From positions 1 through 31,012 of the forward strand of contig JAFRLP010000158.1 of NCBI GenBank assembly GCA_017431185.1: a stretch of DNA of 31,012 nt, in the 5' to 3' direction. This stretch comes from Victivallales bacterium. Its GTDB lineage: Bacteria; Verrucomicrobiota; Lentisphaeria; Oligosphaerales; Oligosphaeraceae. The notes beneath the pieces are model-generated. The model did not search any database. It saw only the letters and a list, made by a program, of their open reading frames with translations, and was not told the origin of the DNA. Numbering within the stretch: the first letter of the stretch is position 1; each line of letters begins with the position of its first letter. Shown piece by piece: positions 8,686 to 16,481 of the stretch. The position numbers were made by a program, and so were the translations under genes.

Positions 8686-9750
8686 TTATTTCAGATTCTT
8701 GCGGTAGAAATCGGCAAGTTTGTCAAAGGGGATGATGTTCAATTGGTCGTAGAGGTCGCAATGGCTTGCGCCAGGGATGATCATCAGTTCCTTGTTGTCG
8801 CCCTTGAGCATTTTGAATGCGGTTTCGCCGAAGTAGCGGCTGTGCGCCTTCTCACCGTGGACAACTAGCACAGCACTTTCGATCTCGCCCGCATACGCCA
8901 GCAGTTTTGCGTTTAGGAAGGAGAGGGCGGAGGTGACATTCCAGCCGCCGTTGGAGTTCAGGGAACGCGGATGGTAGCCGCGCTTGGTCTTGTAGTAGTC
9001 GTAGTAGTCCTTGACGAATTGCGGCGCGTCCGCCGGGAGGGGATCGACCACGCCGCCGCCGAGTTTATAGGTCCCGTTGCGGAAGTCTTCGATGCGTTGC
9101 GCATTCATCGCGACACGCTTCTCATGACGCTTGGCGGCACTGTCCTCCTGGTCGAAGTAGCCATTGGCGGTGACGCGGGTCATGTCGTACATCGTGGAGG
9201 CGATGGTTGCCTTCACGCGGGTGTCAATGGCCGCCGCATTGAGTGCCAGGCCGCCCCAGCCGCAGATGCCGCAGATGCCGATGCGCTCCGCGTCCACATC
9301 GTCGCGGGAGATGAGATAATCGACGGCGGCCTGGAAATCTTCCGTGTTGATGTCCGGCGAGGCGACATAGCGGGGCTGGCCGCTGCTTTCTCCCGTGAAG
9401 GAGGGATCGAAGGCAATGGCGAGGAAACCGCGCTTGGCGAACTCCTGCGCGTAGATGCCAGAGGACTGTTCCTTGACCGCCCCGAAGGGACCCGACACCG
9501 CGATGCCCGCGAGTTTGCCCTGGGCGTTCTTCGGCTTGTAGACGTCGGCCGCCAGCGTGATGCCAAAGCGGTTCGGGAACGTGACCTTGCTGTGTTCCAC
9601 TTGGTCGCTCAGCGGGAAGATTTTGTCCCATTCCTGGGTCAGTTCAATGCTTTTCATGGATGGACACTCCTTGCATGTGGTTTTGAGATTGCAGCAGCCA
9701 GTGATTGCCAAAACGAGGGCCGACAGAGACAAAAGCAGCGTTTTTTTCAT
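8686..9750 (-). CDS. Alpha/beta hydrolase, predicted lipoprotein, Cys at nucleophile elbow
   Basis: This 354-residue protein begins with a lipoprotein signal ending in AITGC (Cys19), followed by a short Cys-rich stretch, CCNLKTTCKEC. The catalytic body resembles dienelactone-hydrolase-like or YcjY-type enzymes. It has GICGICGWGG near residues 158-167, placing Cys163 where most relatives have Ser, GFLAIAFDPSFTGESSG as the oxyanion-side region, and GASHCD near 325 with the probable catalytic His. I preferred the start at 9750 (AAGGAA upstream) over the longer frame from 9798 because it begins directly with the signal peptide. Another ATG at 9657 (residue 32) has AAGGAG 9 nt upstream and would yield a signal-free enzyme. 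It is the first gene of the operon and divergent from LysR. The substrate is unknown. Confidence 0.88.
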   Translation of the reverse strand: MKKTLLLSLSALVLAITGCCNLKTTCKECPSMKSIELTQEWDKIFPLSDQVEHSKVTFPNRFGITLAADVYKPKNAQGKLAGIAVSGPFGAVKEQSSGIYAQEFAKRGFLAIAFDPSFTGESSGQPRYVASPDINTEDFQAAVDYLISRDDVDAERIGICGICGWGGLALNAAAIDTRVKATIASTMYDMTRVTANGYFDQEDSAAKRHEKRVAMNAQRIEDFRNGTYKLGGGVVDPLPADAPQFVKDYYDYYKTKRGYHPRSLNSNGGWNVTSALSFLNAKLLAYAGEIESAVLVVHGEKAHSRYFGETAFKMLKGDNKELMIIPGASHCDLYDQLNIIPFDKLADFYRKNLK

Positions 9751-9846
9751 GGAGCGGAATTCCTTTGGTGGTGGCATGCCGTCGCATTCGGTTTGCATCG
9801 TGTAGGAAATGTCGTCACATTCCCCTCTTTTTCTGTAACACTCATT

Positions 9847-9874
9847 AATATATTGGGCAGTTATGAAATAGCAA
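9847..9874 (-). promoter_or_regulatory. Candidate sigma70 promoter for the hydrolase operon
   Basis: Reading the minus strand, TTGCTA (9874-9869) is followed after 16 nt by TATATT (9852-9847), placing a start site near 9840 and leaving a leader of about 90 nt before the hydrolase start. The element lies between the divergent operon and the LysR gene, where a LysR-type regulator would normally act. Confidence 0.5.
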
Positions 9875-9901
9875 ATACTTTGTTTTTATTGGTATCCATG
9901 C

Positions 9902-9929
9902 TTGAAAGGCATAACAAGTGGGGTATAGT
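9902..9929 (+). promoter_or_regulatory. Candidate sigma70 promoter for the LysR gene
   Basis: TTGAAA at 9902-9907 and TATAGT at 9924-9929 are separated by 16 nt, close to consensus. The predicted start near 9936 would place the whole palindromic repeat at 9948-10097 inside the 5' leader of the LysR mRNA. The promoter overlaps a CTTG-N10-CAAG inverted repeat (9901-9918) and the LysR-box-like palindrome at 9925-9937, which fits negative autoregulation. Confidence 0.55.
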
Positions 9930-9937
9930 ACCTCTAT
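9925..9937. promoter_or_regulatory. LysR-box-like operator (ATAG-N5-CTAT)
   Basis: The palindrome ATAG-N5-CTAT has the T-N11-A type symmetry expected for LysR-family operators. It overlaps the -10 of the LysR promoter and lies about 85-95 bp upstream of the predicted start of the divergent operon. That is slightly farther than the usual activation site but still within the regulatory region. Confidence 0.45.
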
Positions 9938-9947
9938 GGAAAAGGAA

Positions 9948-10097
9948 GAGGGAATTGCAAAACTACCGCCCAATCGCCAATACGCAGCAAGCGAGAACGA
10001 AGTGCGAAAGCGAAGCGTGGTGACCACGCTGAGTTTGAGCGAGGAAGCCAGCGCCTCGCCGTGAAGTCGGTTGGGATGAGAGTTTTGCAATTCCCTC
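9948..10097 (+). repeat. Palindromic MITE-like element R2 in the LysR leader
   Basis: This 150-bp element has perfect 17-bp terminal inverted repeats, GAGGGAATTGCAAAACT at 9948-9964 and its complement at 10081-10097. GGAA occurs immediately outside both ends (9944-9947 and 10098-10101), a possible 4-bp target duplication. Inside is AGCGTGGT-G-ACCACGCT, an 8-bp inverted repeat with one central base, followed by GAGTTTGAGCGAGGAAGCC, shared with the copies at 16482 and 17246. It ends 18 nt before the LysR start codon. No convincing gene lies inside. With the promoters it fills the 9751-10115 gap. Confidence 0.85.
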
Positions 10098-10115
10098 GGA
10101 AAATTGGAGTAAGTT

Positions 10116-11012
10116 ATGGAACTGCGAGTGTTGAAATACTTTCTGGCGGTGGCACGCGAGAAAAGCGTCACGGGAGCGGCGCACCGACTGCATGTCACAC
10201 AACCGACTCTTTCCCGCCAGTTGAAAGACCTTGAGGATGAACTTGGGCAGAGGTTGTTCATTCGCGGCAGCCACCACGTCTCGCTGACCGCCGAGGGAAT
10301 GCTGCTGCGACAGCGGGCTGAGGAAATCATGACGATTGTCGACAAGACGCGTTCCGAGTTCCGTACACGGCATCGGATTGCGGGAGATGTCTATGTGGGT
10401 GGTGGGGAAAGCGAGGCGATGTCGCTTCTGGCGGAGGTTATTCGTGATGTGCAGGAAAGCCATCCTTCCATTCGTTTTCACCTATTCAGCGGGAATGCGG
10501 AGGATGTCATGGAACGACTGGACCGCGGGACGCTGGACTTCGGGGTGCTGATTCAGCCTGTGGATATTTCGAAATACGACGCGCTGGCACTGCCACACAA
10601 GGATGTCTGGGGCCTGCTGATGCCGAGTGGTCATCCGCTGGCGGCGAGGAAGGGAATTGCCCCAGAGGACCTGAATGGCATTCCCCTGATTCTCTCGCGC
10701 CAGATCATACAGTATGGAACGGAGGAAAATCCCTGCCTGCAATGGCTCGGGAAGCCTGTATCCAAACTGGACATCGCCGCGACCTACAATCTCATCTACA
10801 ATGCGGCGCTGCTGGTGCGTGCTGGTGTCGGCTGCGCGGTCACGCTGGACCATCTGGTGCCGACTGGCGTGAAATCGGGACTGACCTTCCGTCCGTTTGT
10901 CCCGAAACTGGTGTCTGCCCTGGACATCGTCTGGAAAAAAGGGCAGTATTTCTCCCCCGCCGCCACCGCATTCCTGGACGCTCTCCAGAAATGTCTGGTT
11001 CACGATAAGTGA
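10116..11012 (+). CDS. LysR-family transcriptional regulator
   Basis: This 298-residue protein has an N-terminal winged helix-turn-helix (residues about 1-60) with the typical SVTGAAHRLHVTQPTLSRQL recognition region and LGQRLFIRG wing. A substrate-binding domain follows from about residue 90, with DVYVGGGESEAMSLLAEV opening the first lobe and GVLIQPVDISKYDALALPH in the usual place. The length is normal. GGAG at 10106-10109 is the RBS. It is divergent from the hydrolase/cyclophilin-like/flavodoxin operon and is the likely regulator of that operon; a LysR-box-like palindrome lies in the shared region. The unusual feature is the inserted palindromic element directly upstream, which would be transcribed in the leader. 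The effector is unknown. Confidence 0.93.
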   Translation: MELRVLKYFLAVAREKSVTGAAHRLHVTQPTLSRQLKDLEDELGQRLFIRGSHHVSLTAEGMLLRQRAEEIMTIVDKTRSEFRTRHRIAGDVYVGGGESEAMSLLAEVIRDVQESHPSIRFHLFSGNAEDVMERLDRGTLDFGVLIQPVDISKYDALALPHKDVWGLLMPSGHPLAARKGIAPEDLNGIPLILSRQIIQYGTEENPCLQWLGKPVSKLDIAATYNLIYNAALLVRAGVGCAVTLDHLVPTGVKSGLTFRPFVPKLVSALDIVWKKGQYFSPAATAFLDALQKCLVHDK

Positions 11013-11036
11013 CGAGCGTTATCTGCTGGAAGCCCC

Positions 11037-11079
11037 CTGCGGCGTTTTGGCGTTTGGACGGTAGCTTTGCCATTCCCTC
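11037..11079 (-). repeat. Truncated copy (R3) of the palindromic element
   Basis: Reading minus, 11079-11063 is GAGGGAATGGCAAAGCT, a diverged form of the 17-bp terminal repeat. It is followed by ACCGTCCAAACGCCAAAACGC, whose counterpart is the left end of the copies at 9948 and 17246. The other half is missing. It lies in the gap between the convergent LysR and Nudix genes. Confidence 0.65.
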
Positions 11080-11113
11080 TTCGAATATGCTCAGCTTGTT
11101 ACTCCCGAAGAAA

Positions 11114-11611
11114 CTATGGGTTCCCTTTGAGGACGGTTAAGATGCCGCTTCCACTGATGCCGTAGGCCTGCGGGACATCGTCTTCCAGCAGGACGCGGAG
11201 ATACTCCTCCATATGCGGGGCGAGACCGCCGCCGCGCATTTCGTCGAGCGTCATCCACTCCATTTGCCCCTCGGCGGAGGAGTTGAGTTTCCCCGTATAG
11301 GAGCTGGTGCGGAACATGAAGACGATGTACTTGGAGTTGGCTTCGACCTCGGCCGGCGAGTCGTCCGTTCGTGCGCCGATGGTCTCCCACTCCACTACGC
11401 CGCACATCCGCAGGTTCGAGATAACCAACCCCGTCTCCTCGCGGATTTCGCGAATGGTCGAGGCCGTGATGGACTCCCCGGCTTCGACGTGCCCGCCTGG
11501 GAACGTCAATCCGCACCAAGGGTTTGTCGCCTTCGGCAGACGATGCTGCACGAGGACGCGCCCAGTTGCCTTGTCCTCGATCATACACATATTGCACAGA
11601 GTGGTGTTCAT
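11114..11611 (-). CDS. Nudix hydrolase (MutT/8-oxo-dGTPase-like)
   Basis: This 165-residue protein contains an intact Nudix box, GHVEAGESITASTIREIREE followed by TGL, at about residues 40-62. The Glu residues that bind the metal ions are all present. LTFPGG before the box and VEWETIGARTDD after it resemble MutT/YjhB-type pyrophosphohydrolases that sanitise oxidised nucleotides; the exact substrate cannot be read from sequence. I chose the ATG at 11611 because it overlaps the Vsr stop as ATGA, giving translational coupling. A longer frame to 11668 would run far into the Vsr gene. Coupling to a mismatch-repair endonuclease suggests a joint role in DNA or nucleotide repair, or in defence. Confidence 0.92.
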   Translation of the reverse strand: MNTTLCNMCMIEDKATGRVLVQHRLPKATNPWCGLTFPGGHVEAGESITASTIREIREETGLVISNLRMCGVVEWETIGARTDDSPAEVEANSKYIVFMFRTSSYTGKLNSSAEGQMEWMTLDEMRGGGLAPHMEEYLRVLLEDDVPQAYGISGSGILTVLKGNP

Positions 11612-12015
11612 TGTCCATCCTCTTTGATTTCCGAGGCGAGAGTGGGCAGCCGTTTTTTCACTTCGCATTCCCAGAGGACAATCACCCGCCAGCCTGAGGC
11701 CTCCAACGCGGCATGTTCCTTCTTGTCACGCGCGACATTGCGAGCGAATTTCGCTTGCCAGAACTCCACGTTGGACTTCGGCATCGTCGCCGTCTTGCAA
11801 CCTTCGTGACGGTGCCAGAAGCAACCATTCACAAAGATGACCGTATGCCACTTGGGAAGCACGATGTCGGGATGCCCGGGCAGTTTGGAGGAATGGAGAC
11901 GATATCGGAAGCCCAAAGCATGCAGGTGACGACGCACGACCATCTCCGGCTTCGTATCCTTCGACCGGATATGGCTCATCACCTCGCTGCGCTTCTCTTT
12001 CGTTAAGGTGTCCAT
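11608..12015 (-). CDS. vsr: Very short patch repair (Vsr) endonuclease
   Basis: This 135-residue protein is a clear Vsr: MDTLTKEKRSEVMSHIRSK at the start, PGHPDIVLP with the catalytic Asp, FVNGCFWHRHEGC carrying the metal-binding Cys/His cluster, and WRVIVLWECEV near the end. Vsr nicks DNA at T:G mismatches created by deamination of 5-methylcytosine, and its gene normally accompanies a cytosine-5 methyltransferase. None is encoded in this window, so Vsr here either serves an enzyme elsewhere or has been co-opted. Its stop overlaps the Nudix start (ATGA). The large helicase/nuclease gene lies 158 bp upstream on the same strand. That gap is AT-rich and shows no clear terminator. Confidence 0.95.
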   Translation of the reverse strand: MDTLTKEKRSEVMSHIRSKDTKPEMVVRRHLHALGFRYRLHSSKLPGHPDIVLPKWHTVIFVNGCFWHRHEGCKTATMPKSNVEFWQAKFARNVARDKKEHAALEASGWRVIVLWECEVKKRLPTLASEIKEDGQ

Positions 12016-12173
12016 CTATCTGCTAGACCTAGATGTGTAACTTGACCACCAGCGATTTCTGAAAACGGTTATTGGTTTTTCAAAATAGTTATCGCAATTT
12101 CTGCATTCAAGGATACTCCATAAAGGTTTGGACTGTTTTTTAGATCTGATTGTTGATTTCATGGTTATGTCTT

Positions 12174-15100
12174 CTATGCTCCTTTTGAGTATTCAAAAAC
12201 TTCCGCCGGTAAATCATATTCCATTTCGAAGTCGATGCCTATCGGTGCCTCATTTTCGTGGGAGAGAATACTTTTGACGGGACCAAGAAACGTATAGAAG
12301 GCATTCGTCGGGTTAAGTTCATATTCTCCCGTAATATCACGGCGGACCGTTTTACTGTGACGTATGAAAAGCATCTTTCGAGAACGATTCGTGAGATAAC
12401 GCTTCCCCTCATCAGAAATAAGAGTTGTTCGGCCTGGTGTTTCCCAATGGAATATCTGAGGGGACTTCGCATAATCATGGTACATGGTTGAGGGAGAAAA
12501 CTCTGCTTCTGTTTTACGAATTGTAATAAAAAATGAATCAAGGTTCCGTTCTCGATTAAAATCCGTCCCTGACATGATAACACTACCGCTTCTTCCAATT
12601 GCCGCGGAGATTTGTTTGCCGCTGTAACTACGATGCAATTCGAGGAACTTGCTGGTTTCTGGAAAAACAACAGAACGTAATGGCTCAATTCTGGCCATTC
12701 TCCATTGCAAGAACTCAAGCATGTCCTTAAGCATCCCCCGTTTTGAGACGAACTCTTTCCAGAGCTCATCTGTTTTCTGAAGTACGACCTTAGGATAAAA
12801 TGCGCTTAGCAAAAAGAACTTGCACATGCGAATGTCATTTTCTGGCATTCCATATGTTTCTCCTCTTAAAATATGCGCCCAATGATGAATCATTAGCAAG
12901 CTATCATTCTGTGCAATAATGTTAAATGCTTTACCAGAATCTTCTTCGAACAGTTCATGATGCAACGCAGTAGCATTCAATATGGCTGGCCTGGCTTGTC
13001 TGAAAATGGGAGCAGGTGCGTCCACAGAAAGTTCATCCATCATTTCGGATAAACTCAAATCACTTCCATGATTTTGGATGCAAGCAATCAAGTGCCTTCT
13101 CAATGCCTGACCTTGAAGGGCCGCAGTAAAATCACGAATATTCTTAAGGACCTTTTCACGGGCGAGTTTTGTCAAGGTGATGGAACATCCTGCTGGAAGG
13201 AAGGGCATTCCCATTTCTATCTGTTTTATGATTGGGATGTCCTTGCGAGTTGACATTTGCATATAACGAGAAAAGCCGTTGAATCCCTTATTGTGGTTGC
13301 CTACGAAATCCAGCACCATGAGCTCTCGTTTGTCATATTGTATCGGCGCGATACGTAGACCTCTGCCAAGTTGTTGGATGAAAACCAGTGGACTTTGCGT
13401 TGGCCGCATCATCAATATGGTATTGACACATGGAATATCAACGCCTTCATTGAACAGGTCTGCCACAAATACGAGTTTAATTCTAGGCGGAAACGTAGTC
13501 ATGTCATTAATGATTCTCTTACGTTCTTCTTGGGAAGAAGAACCACATAATAATGCAGAGCTGACGCCATGCTCATTCATGAAATCACAGGCTCGCTGTG
13601 CATGCTTTAGACCAGCACAGAATCCAATGCCACGCAATGTATCCGTACTTTGGACATATTCTGATAATGTGTTAAAAACATGTTGAAGATGCTGTCCATT
13701 TTGTTCAATTGCAACTTCGATTTCCTTTTCTACTGCTGCCTTGTTCTTCCAGTCAATTCCTGTGAAATCCGTGGTATCGTCAATGCCAAAATAGGTGAAT
13801 GGTACAATATGTCCATTTTCAATTGCCTCGGCAAGAGACAACTCATGCGTCAAACCGCCTCCAAAATCAGGGCGGATATCCTTGCCATCAGCTCTAAATG
13901 GCGTTGCAGTAATACCAAGAAGGTCCGTTTGCCCAGCGTCAATTGCGCTTCTATAATATTCAAGCAATTCTTGATAGCTTTCGGCTTGCGTGTGATGGCA
14001 CTCATCCATTACAATCATATCAAAGAAATCGGGAGTATATTGCCCGTTGTCTCGAAAATGTGTCTTCCATGTCTGTGGAGTGCAGAAGATATAATTTCCA
14101 TTGAGATCTGTCAATTCTTCGCCATCAGATGGAACACATCCAAAAATGTCGTTTTTCAAAACTGCCCGGTACTTATCCGCAGCGCCACGCAGGATGTCTG
14201 TCCGGTGGGCTATATACAATAGTTTGGGATAACGATTTAACGTCTGAATCTGTTTTGCATAGTCAAATGCTGCGACCATTGTTTTGCCAGTTCCTGTGGC
14301 GGAAACAATCAAATGTCGCCATTGTTTGTTTTCTCGTTCAACCGTCAGAGCTTCAAGCATTTTTACCTGATATGGGTGTGGAAGAAGAATGAATGATTTC
14401 AGAGTGTCTCTATCCGCTTCCTCATTTACAGATTTCGTAGTGACACGTGATCGTAGAAGTGCCTCTTTAATTCGTGGTAAATCCTTTTCTGAGCATACTT
14501 CGAAGCTTTGATTGTTCCAGCACAATTCAAAAGACTGTATCGTATTGTTAAACAAATATGGAAGTTCTGATTGGGATACTTTGATAGTCCATTCCATCCC
14601 AGAAGACATTGCAGGAGCAGAAAGATTGGCAGAACCGATGTAGGCAGTCCCGAAATTACTGTCTCTACGAAAAATATATGCCTTTGCATGAAGGCGTGTC
14701 TGTGAGGTATTGAAACAAACTTTTACCTCGGTATTTGGCAGTTTGAAAAGCAATTCCAATGCTTTGGAATCCGTTGCTCCGATGTAGGTTGTAGTTGCAA
14801 TTCGTAATCTGGGGGAACCATCGGGATTTGCTTTTCCGCAAAAAGCTTGTAACTGAGGATAAAAAGCTTTAATCGCACTGAGTTTGATAAAGGAAACAAG
14901 CCAATCTGCATGGTCCGTTGATTCGAGTTCGATTCCAATTTCGTTCCCAAGATTTGGCGATCTCCCATCAGGTACAATCAAGGCGCACTCATCCAGTCCA
15001 GTATTTGGCCGTTTGGTACAAGTGGCATCTTTGCTGATCTTAATTTCTTTCAATACTTGGTCATCTAGTGGCAGTGCTTCCTGAGGTAATCCCCCGCGTT

Positions 15101-15353
15101 CTGACAATTCCCGGATTGCATTGCATAACCATGATGGCTTTTTTCGTTCGTCTTCATCAAGGGCTTCGAGCTTATCTGCTACGAAACGTTCCACTTCGTC
15201 TGAAATGGCTTTGGCAACCATACGAGATAAGAGTGCTGCATCGCCCTTTTCAAAAACGGCCCGATTTTCTAATTGGAAGGTTTGCAGTTTTTTTCGAATC
15301 TCTGGAGTGTTGAGAAGGCAGTATAGTCCAACTTTTGAAACATCGATTTTCAT
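12174..15353 (-). CDS. PLD nuclease-SF2 helicase-DUF3427 protein
   Basis: This 1059-residue protein has an N-terminal region of unknown type and then a phospholipase-D-like nuclease motif, LHAKAYIF...YIGSANLS (about 218-245). A superfamily 2 helicase core follows, with SATGTGKT (about 350), DECHH (about 447), GITATP and QQLGRGLR (about 655). The C-terminal region resembles DUF3427: FFITIRKTEAEFSPSTMY and FHWETPGRTT near 935-965. Proteins of this layout are restriction-like ATPases found in defence islands. I preferred the ATG at 15353 because GGGAG lies 5 nt upstream; the ATG at 15365 lacks an RBS. The gene is visibly AT-richer than genes on either side, a sign of horizontal acquisition. Only one HKD half-motif is evident, so a dimer would be needed for PLD-type cleavage. 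Confidence 0.88.
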   Translation of the reverse strand: MKIDVSKVGLYCLLNTPEIRKKLQTFQLENRAVFEKGDAALLSRMVAKAISDEVERFVADKLEALDEDERKKPSWLCNAIRELSERGGLPQEALPLDDQVLKEIKISKDATCTKRPNTGLDECALIVPDGRSPNLGNEIGIELESTDHADWLVSFIKLSAIKAFYPQLQAFCGKANPDGSPRLRIATTTYIGATDSKALELLFKLPNTEVKVCFNTSQTRLHAKAYIFRRDSNFGTAYIGSANLSAPAMSSGMEWTIKVSQSELPYLFNNTIQSFELCWNNQSFEVCSEKDLPRIKEALLRSRVTTKSVNEEADRDTLKSFILLPHPYQVKMLEALTVERENKQWRHLIVSATGTGKTMVAAFDYAKQIQTLNRYPKLLYIAHRTDILRGAADKYRAVLKNDIFGCVPSDGEELTDLNGNYIFCTPQTWKTHFRDNGQYTPDFFDMIVMDECHHTQAESYQELLEYYRSAIDAGQTDLLGITATPFRADGKDIRPDFGGGLTHELSLAEAIENGHIVPFTYFGIDDTTDFTGIDWKNKAAVEKEIEVAIEQNGQHLQHVFNTLSEYVQSTDTLRGIGFCAGLKHAQRACDFMNEHGVSSALLCGSSSQEERKRIINDMTTFPPRIKLVFVADLFNEGVDIPCVNTILMMRPTQSPLVFIQQLGRGLRIAPIQYDKRELMVLDFVGNHNKGFNGFSRYMQMSTRKDIPIIKQIEMGMPFLPAGCSITLTKLAREKVLKNIRDFTAALQGQALRRHLIACIQNHGSDLSLSEMMDELSVDAPAPIFRQARPAILNATALHHELFEEDSGKAFNIIAQNDSLLMIHHWAHILRGETYGMPENDIRMCKFFLLSAFYPKVVLQKTDELWKEFVSKRGMLKDMLEFLQWRMARIEPLRSVVFPETSKFLELHRSYSGKQISAAIGRSGSVIMSGTDFNRERNLDSFFITIRKTEAEFSPSTMYHDYAKSPQIFHWETPGRTTLISDEGKRYLTNRSRKMLFIRHSKTVRRDITGEYELNPTNAFYTFLGPVKSILSHENEAPIGIDFEMEYDLPAEVFEYSKGA

Positions 15354-15817
15354 GCTAACTCCCATTGGAAAACAACACCATTCTTCATTCCCCTCTTAAT
15401 TCAGATGTGTCCCTGAAAACTCCTTTTCGTGTCCGTCACCTGCATGATAGGGGAATGTAATAATTTTTGTGGTTGACTAACAGTCGTTGTGTGATCAAGC
15501 CAGCAATGGTGAATAATATACTGGCATTTCTATTGTTTGCTATTGATTCGTATGAGGATAATTTCTTTTCTGTCAGAAGGTGTATATTAATAGCACAATG
15601 TGTAATCCGTCACAGGAGATGAACTACTAGAGTTGGCAATCCGAGCAAGAACTACCAGGCTTCAGGCAACATCATTCACCGCTGCCAATACCATGTCCTT
15701 TCTGTTCCAAATGGTGCAGGATGGTGCTCAATGCTTTGATTGCGGAGTTCCTGTGCTCATTTTCGAGCTTGCTATGTGATTTTGCCGGTGTGAGAGTCTT
15801 TCAATTGAGGAGTGACA
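15354..15817. other. Intergenic region without a recognised gene
   Basis: This 464-bp region separates the divergent helicase and acetyltransferase genes. I see no convincing coding frame, tRNA or terminal repeat. The left half is AT-rich like the helicase gene; the right half (from about 15610) returns to higher GC. A weak plus-strand promoter, TTGTTT-N18-GATAAT near 15530-15560, might serve the acetyltransferase. A boundary of the acquired segment may lie near 15600. Confidence 0.4.
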
Positions 15818-16444
15818 ATGAGCAGCAATCCATATGTGATTCGATTGGAGAAGGAGGAGGAGCGGCGCGAGGTGGAGAACCTGGTACGGGAGGCGTTCTG
15901 GAACGTCTATCGTCCTGGATGTCTGGAGCACTATGTGTTGCATTGCCTGCGGGGCAATGCGGAGTTTGTGCCTGAGTTGGATTTCGTGATGGAGTTGAAT
16001 GGGCGGTTGATCGGGCAGGACATTTTCATGCGTACGTTCATTCACGCCGACGACGGGCGGGACATTCCGATCATGACGATGGGACCGATCTGCATTGCAC
16101 CAGACCTGCAAGGTCAGGGCTACGGTAAAATCCTGCTGGACCACGCGCTGGAGAAGGCTGCCGCGATTGGTTGCGGAGCCGTCTGCTTCGAAGGAAACAT
16201 CGCCTTCTATGGCAAGAGCGGATTCACTTTTGCGCGGAACTTCGGTCTGCGCTACCACGTTCTTCCCGCCGGCGAGGACGACTCGTTCTTCCTCTGCAAG
16301 GAACTCATTCCCGGCTATCTTGACGGTGTCACTGGCGAATACGCCACGCCCCAGGGCTATCTGGTCGATGAGAAAGCCGCCGAAGAGTTTGACCGGGCAT
16401 TTCCGCCCAAGGAGAAATTGAGGTTACCCGGTCAGTTGTTCTGA
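15818..16444 (+). CDS. GNAT-family N-acetyltransferase
   Basis: This 208-residue protein has the GNAT acetyl-CoA binding motif A in MGPICIAPDLQGQGYGKILLDHAL (pyrophosphate loop QGQGYG at residues about 98-103), preceded by the beta4 strand and followed by CFEGNIAFYGKSGFTFAR, a typical motif B. GNAT enzymes transfer an acetyl group to an amine; the substrate here is unknown. I chose the ATG at 15818 because GAGGAG (15807-15812) is spaced 5 nt from it; the in-frame GTG at 15812 falls within that site. The gene stands alone and converges on the monooxygenase gene, with a palindromic repeat in between. Confidence 0.9.
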   Translation: MSSNPYVIRLEKEEERREVENLVREAFWNVYRPGCLEHYVLHCLRGNAEFVPELDFVMELNGRLIGQDIFMRTFIHADDGRDIPIMTMGPICIAPDLQGQGYGKILLDHALEKAAAIGCGAVCFEGNIAFYGKSGFTFARNFGLRYHVLPAGEDDSFFLCKELIPGYLDGVTGEYATPQGYLVDEKAAEEFDRAFPPKEKLRLPGQLF

Positions 16445-16481
16445 GCCAAGTCGAGGGAATGGCAAACAGGCTTTTGTACAG

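Noticed and set aside
8971..10023. 350-codon plus-strand frame across the hydrolase gene
   Set aside because: It is antisense to a well-supported hydrolase and runs into the promoter region and the R2 repeat.
9845..10481. Small frames covering the palindromic repeats that read like SNRLHGEA or SLKLSVVT
   Set aside because: The same peptides arise from every copy of the repeat (also near 17236-17424). They are translations of a non-coding repeat, not genes.
11608..12015. Vsr as evidence for a complete restriction-modification system here
   Set aside because: No methyltransferase or classical restriction endonuclease gene is present within the window; only the helicase-nuclease is nearby.
15610..15760. 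Possible transposase remnant (a short frame with CQYHVLSVPN)
   Set aside because: The resemblance to IS200-type transposase starts is a few residues only and the frame stops soon after; no terminal structure is visible.
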